From NCBI RefSeq assembly GCF_036898095.1, contig NC_090743.1, positions 15,912,162 to 15,976,161 of the forward strand: a stretch of DNA of 64,000 nt. Reading direction: 5' to 3'. How positions within the stretch are numbered: the stretch's first letter is position 1; every line of letters begins with the position of its first letter. Origin of the DNA: Palaemon carinicauda. Its lineage: Eukaryota > Arthropoda > Malacostraca > Decapoda > Palaemonidae. Of the stretch, positions 1 to 8,404 are shown piece after piece. The position numbers and the translations under genes were made by a program. The notes beneath the pieces are model-generated. The model was not told the origin of the DNA. It saw nothing but the letters and a program-made list of their open reading frames with translations, and searched no databases.

Positions 1-149
1 AAATGGGTTGTGGTGTCAGTGAGGGGGTTGCTTCCCCTACTACCCACTGGGAACAACCTCATTAAAAATTTTAGAGCTGTTTTCCAGCTTGTGCTGTTAT
101 CCGTCTCATATGTAAAGGACGAGGGTTTCCATTAGTGTCGGAACAAATC
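1..149 (-). repeat. Right terminal repeat remnant of a DIRS-like element (copy G)
   Basis: The stretch resembles the right inverted terminal repeat of the complete element at 27532-35440. A block of CCTC-rich sequence is followed by CATTAAAA, a GTAAA tract, then GGTTT and the terminal GGAACAAAT. Its body would lie left of the window. It sits in the presumed last intron of the BRCT gene. Assignment rests on pattern similarity read by eye, so the exact end is uncertain. Confidence 0.5.
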
Positions 150-632
150 AGAAGTGGATTGTATTAGGGAATTGAGCCATAATGCCCAGCACTGGAGCCA
201 AGGAGGCTATTAAATTCCTGAAATGCAGATGAGGTGGAACCCTGCAGTATGAAGTAAAAAGTTAAGAAGTTGGACAGCAAAATAAAGGGAGGTATAACAA
301 AATATGACTACACCTACTCATCCGGGTATCAAAAGGTTCAAGGAAACACTATATAAATGAGATGGATGGTTGAGCATGACTTTGGTGTCACATGGGATGT
401 AGTGAGGAGGTTCAATGGAGCAAATGAATAACATCCCTAAGAGGAATGGGGCCATATGCAAAATTAAAAAAATTACTTTAATCCTCTCCATATATCTGAT
501 TCTGGGTACAAAAAAACATGTATTTGATTCTGTGTATCATGTTTGAGTCTATTGTTTAGTTTATTTTAGATATCTTTATTAAAAATAATTTATGAAATAC
601 AGCCCAGTATATTTGTTTTCTCATTCTTGCAG
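150..632. other. Presumed intron of the BRCT gene, no feature seen
   Basis: AT-rich sequence with no supportable ORF. It ends in a pyrimidine-rich tract and the acceptor AG at 631-632, directly before the BRCT exon. Confidence 0.45.
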
Positions 633-762
633 ATGTGGGAGTGAACCACGACCCAGTGAGTTAGTTGGCCAGCATTTAGTGACCTCTGACTGGATCTACG
701 ATTGTATAGAAAAAGGAAAACTTTTGGAAGAAAGACATTATGCACCTATATTACTTGCATAA
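633..762 (+). CDS. Terminal exon of a BRCT-domain protein (3' end of a host gene)
   Basis: A T-rich tract ending in CAG is followed by a frame of 42 codons from 634 that closes at TAA 760-762. The peptide contains LVGQHLVTSDWIYDC followed by IEKGKLLEERHYAPILLA. The pattern hydrophobic-VTxxW-hydrophobic-x-x-C-hydrophobic, then a basic/LL stretch and a tyrosine, is the C-terminal half of a BRCT fold, including the near-invariant Trp. BRCT domains bind phosphopeptides or partner BRCTs in DNA-damage and replication proteins. The exon carries only the last part of the domain, and the protein ends right after it, as in several repair factors with a C-terminal BRCT. Upstream exons are outside the window, so I cannot name the gene. 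No clear AATAAA follows; AT-rich UTR-like sequence runs to about 900. Confidence 0.7.
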
Positions 763-1184
763 CCTTTGTTTCTTTGTTATAAAGTATTTTACTATTTATG
801 TAATAATCATGCAATGCAGCACTGTGATTTTTTAAGTATATAATATATGAAATTTTTATTATGTATATTTTTTATGTACAATATTTGTGAAATACATTCA
901 CTTGCACAATATTTGCCATGTCGTTCAATGTTTTTTTTTTATCATCATCTTCCCTTTTGACCAGAAAAGGGATAAGTGACGGGCACTGCCTGTGCTACGT
1001 TTTTCAGTCACTTCTTTGTCACTTTCCTCCATTTCATCCTCCTCCTCATTGTCCATCCAGTATAGTGTGTACCCCTGAAGGCACAGAGCCTATGCTATAC
1101 CAGTGGTGTAGCTATCTACTAGACGGAAAGACAACAGAGCTGGAACAACCATTAAAATTGTCAACAAGGTAGTTAATGACAGGT
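763..1184. other. Downstream flank of the BRCT exon, no gene recognised
   Basis: AT-rich at first (probable 3' UTR), then unremarkable sequence up to the first DIRS remnant. Short open frames here show no family signature. Confidence 0.4.
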
Positions 1185-3574
1185 GGGGAATGCAGGCGAG
1201 TACCCCGCCTACTCTGGTCAAAGACTGTTTGCTCTAAATCTTTGGCACAGAATAATTGGGATGATTGAGGTGAGAAGTTAAAGGATTCAGGTTTGTATGA
1301 CTAGAAAACAAATTTCTTTTAAAATGTTATTTGTTCCTCTGCATATACAAACCTTTGGTCATTTAAAATAAGGATACATTGGTGTTAGGAAGTTCCCCTA
1401 GAACTGGAGCAAAGATAATAACTCTACCGGCTTCCTTATCAGCCACCATAGGAATGAGTAAGCTGACAAGGCCTTGGAGGATGAAGGTAACTTTATCCCC
1501 AAAAGGGAAGACACTGTCTGGAATGAAATACCTGGCACATGATGGCTAATAAATGGGTATTCATTCCACCACCATCCTCTTAATCAATGATGGAGACCTA
1601 CATCTTACAGAACCAGTCTAATAAGAGTAGTGCTCAGAAATATAGCTTACCAGACCCAATGTCAGATTCAGCTTGTAGTAGTACAAATGCTTTATCCCCA
1701 AGTCGGGGAAGGAAAGAAGTAGAAGTAGAAGAGCCAGTAATTCCACCTTTCCTCCAGACTTACATTGAATGTTACCACAGACAAGATGCTTGCTTGGCTT
1801 AAAGCCTAAATTTTATGTTCAATTCAATTCAACAAGATGCTTGCTGTCCCATATGCCCACATGGGAGCTGGGCTGGCTTTACAATTACTAAAGCCGGTAC
1901 CACAGGGCTAAGTACAAAGCGTTGAAGGGCCTATGGGGAAAATTAACTTGTAAAGAAAACTGAAGGTTGTTTGGCACTTCCAAATTCCTTCACCTGTCTA
2001 CTGCAGTGTCTTAGTGGAATAAGAAACTCCTGAATTCAATAGCTCTCGTACAGTTGGCTTCATTAACTCCGGTACACTTTGTGGGAAGCTAAGGAGATGT
2101 GATGTTAGTGTACCAGAATTGATGATGCCAACTGTACAAGCTGGTACCATGATTCCCTCAATGGTAAAAAAAAAAACATGCTCTTAACTGTCTTGTGAAG
2201 CTAAAGAGACAGTTTTCTGAAATTTCTAACTTGGTTCTTCCAGTAATAGGGAAGAGTTAATAACATTCAACACAAGATGTTAAGTCCTCTTCATACAGCA
2301 GAGCTCTCATAGGCACAAAAGCACCTCCTCTTAACTACCACCTGTCACTTCATGGAGCAAGGGGATGGAGGCTTCAAACCTGAATCATATGATGACAGAT
2401 TCTGGGTTTATTCACTAATTAGGTACAAAACAGATATTTTTCCAACCTTCTGGGATAAACAAAGAGTTGGCACAACACAACTCTCTTCACCAAAACTACT
2501 GATAACAAAAAGAGAGGTATCTGTACAAGACTTAAAACAAGAATCATATCCCACTCTGTGAGGTCCAAAAGTTCCAGGTTGGGTAAGACTGCTCGAAGCA
2601 CTTGACAAGCATCACGACGCATGAAAAGAAGTTTATTCTCTAAAGTCAGAGGACAAGGCTCAAGGCTGAGCAGCAACCTTCCAGTCAACCGAGAAGTGCT
2701 TCCTGGCGAAGATGCTGGGCTGAGCAGTAGCCTTCCAGCCAACCAAGAGGCACCTTGTGGCCCACTTGGAGAAATCAGGTTCATAAAAGATTTTGTGTGA
2801 TTAACACTTGGTTGATTAGACGGCTAATCAGACTGGATGTAAATGGGCGACAGCTCTTCAGTGTGATGTAAATCTGCGTGTCGACTTGTAATAAGGAAAC
2901 AGTGCCTCTTCTTATTTGTTGATATAAGTTACTACGGACTTCTAGTTTCTTATCAGCACTACCAAGTACTTCCTCTAACATTCTTGGAATGCTTGTATCT
3001 CCAAAACAGTGATGTACATTTTTTTTGTTTTTTTGGCTGACTACACTCTCAACGCAAGTAGGTCACCCTAAGTGATAACCCTCCCTTCTCTTATGCATCT
3101 GAGAACAGTTGCATGTCTGAAGGCCGGGAGTTGAGAGTGTTTCCTGGTGAGGGTTCCTTTGCCCAGCCCCCAGAAAAGATTGGTCAAAACCTTCTATCCC
3201 AATCGAATAGGACATAATGGGGAAACTCTGGACACTGACCAGTGATCTCTCAACACAATTAAAGGGATCAGTCAGTGGTGGAGATGCCCGTTACTCCTCT
3301 GAGGAAAGGCAATAATGAGCTGTTAGTACATTCTGGGAAGAATGGTTGTGTTATCTATTTGTACTTCCTGAATCCATCATCTGATTGAAAGACCAATGTT
3401 GCTGCTATATTCATCAGAATGCCTTATTACTTCAGCCTCTGCTTGGGTGTGAGATAAGACTTCTCCCAGTTTATCACAGTCGCCAAATTGCGACAAAAGG
3501 CAAAGATCTCTAGGCAGTAGCAACTGCCTCTCTAAGGTGATCAGGACCAAAGAATTGTCAAGATACATCAAAAT
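1185..3574 (-). mobile_element. Strongly decayed DIRS-like element (copy E)
   Basis: At about 1287-1370 there is an internal-complementary-region pattern: GGTTTGTATG, an AAATTT core, TTATTTGTTCC and TACAAACC, as in copies A, C and D. On the minus strand at 2419-2784 a YR-like stretch can still be read. It has QVLRA, and then the spaced pattern LF-LS-V-KRV-L, which matches QVLRALKR ... VFLLALASAKRVSEL of copy A around the first catalytic arginine. No RT core is visible. Boundaries are approximate; the next element starts at about 3575. Confidence 0.45.
2045..2140. repeat. Imperfect inverted repeat (34-bp arms, 28-bp spacer)
   Basis: Arms 2045-2078 and 2107-2140 are reverse complements with 5 mismatches in 34. 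Each arm contains GTACAGTTGGC at one end and GGTACACT at the other. It lies within decayed copy E and could be a fold-back insertion or a transcript hairpin. Confidence 0.75.
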
Positions 3575-5030
3575 GACAAATTTTAAAGTAATTTGTATTT
3601 TTCCAAAATACAGTATACAAACCCGAGCTCTTTACTATGTATACTATGACAAGTGCAAGCTAGCAAACGGCTATAAAACTTTTAACGAGGTGTCAAAAAG
3701 TATCGGGGGAAATACCCCATTCTCATACCTTCTTCACTTTAATCGTAGACGTGACTTTCTTTGGGGAGTAGGTGATAGCAGGTAAATTATGTGTAAAGAT
3801 CTTGGGTTTATATACAGTAGATAGGAAAAATACAAATTACTTCCAAATTTGTCATTTGTTCCTAAGCAAATACAAACCGTTCACTCTTTACTATGGAGAC
3901 TAACCTCTTAGTTGGATGGAAGTCCCTTCAACTGGTTGAAACTTTTGACCCAGGATCGCTGTATCCGATCATCATGATGTGAGGGATGAGCATCGTGGCA
4001 CCTTGCAAACTAATGGCCTGACAATACCAGTGGGTTAATGGTCTGTTCAAAAGTGATCATGAGCATAGGAATTTAACCAATTATCATGATCTATGTATAA
4101 TTCACAGGGTTGTGAATACAGTATAACAACATATATTCTAGCAATGGGGGGGGGGGGGCGCAAACCTGTAGTCAAGAGATCCAGTCAGCATTGTTTTTTT
4201 CTTTACCGCTGTGCCCCAAGAGAGGGGAAGATTGAAGAAAAGAAAAAGGCCAGTCAATTTCGTAAATTCCTTTTCACTCATCCAAAACTAACACCGTGAC
4301 CTCTGTACTTGAACGACTGGTAATATGCCCAAGAAAAGCTAAGGCAGCTAATCTACTTGCTGTACAGTTAGCATATATCAAAATAGGGTCCTGTATGTAC
4401 ATCTTGCAAGAAGTGGTAGTGAAGGTAGAGTGACCCTTCCATAGCCACATCAGAAACAATTGCATCCCGAATCTGCCCGTGCTGACAAGCGTTTGATTCG
4501 TCGAGGAGATCCTCGAGTTCGTCTAAGTAGCACCTTAGTGCTCTTGCAGTACAAAAAAGCCGCAGACTACCAAGATTGCAAGCTTATCTGTTCAGAATTT
4601 GAGTTTAGCAGCGAACCCGGGAATGAAGCTGAACAGGACGTCCCCATACCCAAGAATGGGCAATCTCATAAGGACGACCATGTGAATTGCTAACCCCTTA
4701 ATGAAGGCTAAAGAGAGAAAAGCGAGAAAAGCTTTTTCCCAAGTTAAATCATGGTTCTAAGCCGGAAGAACTTTTAAGGGGTCGGACAATGTTCCACAAG
4801 GTGGTCTCATTTCTGACTAGAGGGCAAGCCTATTCAGACTCTGCATGAACATGGACAGCTAGACTGAGGAGAAAATAGCAACCTTATTCAGTCTAAAGAC
4901 TTGACTTGAGGCTCAAGGATAGCTGTACTGCTGAGGCTGAGCAGAGTTTTCCTTTGAGAAAAAAAAAGGTAAGAATTCTGAGATGGGATAGTTTGGATTC
5001 GAGTAAAGACCTCCACTTTCACGATATGCA

Positions 5031-5140
5031 GACCACACAAAATTGCCTACTTTGCCTGGTAGACTGCGGTCAGGGACCTCCCAAGGTAATCAGACATCTG
5101 TTTCGCTACTAGTTGCAAAATTCCTCTCTCAGTGAGAAAC
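5031..5140 (-). pseudogene. Tyrosine recombinase N-terminal fragment of copy D
   Basis: Minus-strand translation gives VAKQMSDYLGR, then TAVYQAK, a TAG stop, and AILCG. The better copies have VADRMSRHLRE ... SVYQAKWKVFCGW. The stop replaces the tryptophan codon after QAK. This fixes the identity of the otherwise featureless element. The catalytic part of the recombinase cannot be followed in this copy. Confidence 0.65.
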
Positions 5141-6302
5141 TGGAAACTTTCAAGGCAAGAAGTTGTAGGGATCCCACTGTGGTTGGTGGAGGAAGTCGTG
5201 GAGAGAAAGGAACCTCTGTCAGCACCGGAAGGTCAGGGCACCATTTTGCATGTAGTTATAACAGAACTATCCACATCATGGATAAGTTGGTTGCAGATCT
5301 TATACGCTGATAAGGAATTCCTCATTGGGCAGAACGGTGAGAAGGTGTAGAAGTTGGACTAAAGCGCTATATATGCATCCATTAATAGCGAGCAGTACAC
5401 TGAGAACAGGTCTGTCGACAAATCTCAAAAAGCCATCACATCTGCAATCTGAGGCCCCAAGGACCCCTCAGAACCAGCTACCCGAGACTTCCTGCTCAGT
5501 TTGTCAGCTATGATCTGTCTTTCACAGCATTTAAAAGGATACAGTAGTTGCAAAGTTGCTGTGAAATAAAACCTCAGCTTTTTGGATGTAACCCAAATGA
5601 AGGTGTTAAAAAGCCAGGTCAATTGCTTTCAACTCCACGAGGTTTAAATAGCATTGCTGATCTGAATCAGCACAGCTTTGAGCCCTGTGTTGTAGCAGGT
5701 GGGCACCCCACCCCCTTCTTTTGATATATCCATAAAGAGCATCAACTCATGAGAGGGGGAAAGAAGATCTACCATTCTGAGAAGGTCCAAGATTCAACAG
5801 TTCAGGTTTCCCCTTGCTCCAATCTCCCCCCAACCCCACAACGAGCATTCAAGGAGCATACCTGCCCTGAGACCACGAGCCACTTCTTTGAATCTTTTGA
5901 TTTTACCTGCAATGGGAAAACTCTCCCTCATGTCTGTAGGCTCACGGCAAAATTTGAGAAGCATACTAAAAAATGGAGCAAGGAATACATTTCATGTTCA
6001 AATAGACTTCTGTAATTCCTTAAAGATGGATAGCCAGCTTACCTTGTGAGCCAGGCAGAGTCTCGCAAGATACCAGTGGAGAGGCATTGGGTTGCAGGAG
6101 GATCATGAGTCCCCAGAGAATCAGTGCAAACACTGAGGGGTCAATCTGAAGAGATGCCGACACAAGTAACTGGTATGCAGAACCTAGAACCTCGCTGCCT
6201 CAAAGTGTGATGGGGAGCTAGGTAAACCAAAAGGAAGCAAGAGAGTTCACAGATCTAATCGTAAATTCAATCCGGGGCCAACTAACAAGATCCAACCATG
6301 AT

Positions 6303-6430
6303 GGCTACAGAGAAGGTCTCAATCCTTGAAGGGCACCCAACCCCCAATCAATGATTGAGGATCAACAGCTACAGAGAAGGGGTCAGTCCTTGAAGGGCAC
6401 CTAACCACCAATCAATGATTGTGGATCTAC
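6303..6430. repeat. 64-bp tandem duplication
   Basis: 6303-6366 and 6367-6430 are near-identical: both read GCTACAGAGAAGG and later CAATCAATGATTG. It lies in the gag-side part of decayed copy D. Confidence 0.8.
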
Positions 6431-6621
6431 TGTACCTGACACTGGCACTGTGGTCACTACTCCCAGCTTGTTGCTCTTAAAGACCTTCAAAAAGGCAGAT
6501 CAACTATGGGTTCTCTGCTTCTGTTGATACTGAGCCAAAGTCCAGTATCATGTGGACACAAGATTCCTGAGTATCCTCATCCCTTGCAAGGTATGAAGGC
6601 TCAGTAATTTGTTCAGGAGAT

Positions 6622-6715
6622 CCCAGGCCCCCCCAATAACAGCATTCTATTCTATCCTCTCCCAAGAACCCAGGCCCCACAATAACAGCATTCTATACTA
6701 TCCTCTCCTAAGAAC
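6622..6715. repeat. 47-bp tandem duplication
   Basis: Two adjacent units starting at 6622 and 6669 share CCCAGGCCCC, AATAACAGCATTCTAT and CTATCCTCTCC with few changes. It is a local duplication within copy D. Confidence 0.75.
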
Positions 6716-7848
6716 AGAACCAACAACATAATCAAGAGCTGATGAAGGGAAAGGCTGGCTGTAATTTTTGAAGAGAAAAATCTCAGGCAAAGAAACTAGA
6801 AACAGAAGAGGGACCTAGTACCCTTCCTTGTGCTAATCTGGTGAAGAGTAAGCCACAGCCCTGTGCCATAAGCAGGGGATCATGTCGCCTTAATCACCAA
6901 CCCCCAGCTGCATGCATGAAGTTTCGATGAGTGTTTTTTTTCTCAATTTGGGATAGCAAAGTATCCAAATAAGATAAGGAAGTAGCATTCCACCCTTCAG
7001 GTAGAAAATGTGAAAGAGGTTGCCCCAGCTCCTCCATCACTTCAAGAGTGCATGGCCCGACACTGGGCCGTGCAAAGGGTCAAGAGATGGGGCAATGATC
7101 ATTGAAATCTTCAAGGACCAGTATGGTACCATGCATTCCTGGCAAATATGACTACCATGGTAGTCAGGGCAGTGACCAGGTCCCGGACAAGATATGCGTG
7201 ATATGGGGTCGGATACCACTGGGAGCCGTCAACATTTCATCTCTATTCTTTCAACTACGACTGGCCTTCCTGGATTACTACTACAGTACATCTTGGAAGA
7301 AGGGTCGTAATCAAAATCACAGAGGGCAAAGAGTTGGAATGGAAGAAGGAGGAGCTAACTCACTCCTACATCTTACAAACTTTCCCTCTAGGTTCTGCAA
7401 GCAGAAAAGTTGTCTGAATGACTATCAACGATGAAGCTCCACCAAAAGGATACCAACGGGTTGCTCCAACAGGAACAAAAACACTGAAGTGACTGTCACA
7501 GGGGAAGCAGTAAGCACTCACTGGCACCTGTAAAACAGACATGGAGATTTGTGGGAGTGATATGCTTAGGGGTGAATGGCACTGAAACCAATCCCAAGGA
7601 ACAGGCACCGGAGCAACACTCCAGAGTTTTTCGCCTCCAATGAAAACCATGGGGGAGAAGAATCCCCTTTAGACTTCTTCCATCGCTTACCGAACCACTC
7701 CTCTGAAAGCAAGTGTGTGAGCGGGGTTGCCGGTATAGCCACCGCTAAGTTGTTACACCTCACGTAAAAAGTTTATGGCTACTTTCCGGCTAAGCCAGAA
7801 CAATAAATCCAAAGTAAAGAGCGAAGGGTTTATATTGCATAGGAACAA

Positions 7849-8157
7849 GCCAGATATAGTATTGCACCAACATTAATAAGCTTTCATGATAAGTACAGTA
7901 CAGAAGGGAGAAAGTCCATAACCTAATTTTCTGGTTTACTAACCCAGAAAATTTCAATATTGTACACTTTGGTCCTGTGGAAAAAAAGTTATGACTCGTG
8001 TCAATTTTCTAACTACCTGAATATGATTATGTCACAAGTGTTAGACTAGATAGATGGTCGCAGAAGAACCTGTAACCGAAAGGATAAGTTCGCTGTCTGT
8101 ACAATTATGAGAAATGGATTTGCATACATTATTTCCATACTCCCCTCATCTAGAAAT
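7849..8157. other. Unassigned spacer between DIRS-D and N1
   Basis: AT-rich sequence with no coding signal. A short perfect hairpin (ATTTTCTGG ... CCAGAAAAT, about 7927-7953) is the only structure seen. Confidence 0.4.
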
Positions 8158-8404
8158 TATTATTATTATTATTATTATTATTATCCAAGCTACAACCCTA
8201 ATTGGAAAAGCAAGATGCTATAAGCCCAGGGGCTCCAACAGGGAAAAATAGCCCAGTGAGGAAAGGAAATAAGGAAATAAATAACTGAAGAGAACAAATT
8301 AACAATAAATCATTCTAAAAAAAGTAATGTCAAAAGAGATATATCATGTATAAACTATTAACAACGTCAACAACAAATATGTCATATATAAACTATAAAA
8401 AGAC

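Larger units (their letters stand above)
3575..7848 (-). mobile_element. Decayed DIRS-like element (copy D)
   Basis: The left end begins GACAAATTTTAAAG at 3575. A region at 3795-3895 joins the complement of that left end to the sequence CATTTGTTCC...TACAAACC, which is complementary to the right end. The right end near 7800-7848 ends AGGAACAA, preceded by a CTCTTTACT-related tract found inverted at about 3630. This is the DIRS architecture. Coding traces on the minus strand match copy A: the YR N-terminus at about 5031-5140, and the end of the RNase H region at about 5450-5560. Stops and indels throughout make it a fossil; at about 4.3 kb it is shorter than A (7.9 kb), so large parts of RT and gag are gone. 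Confidence 0.7.
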
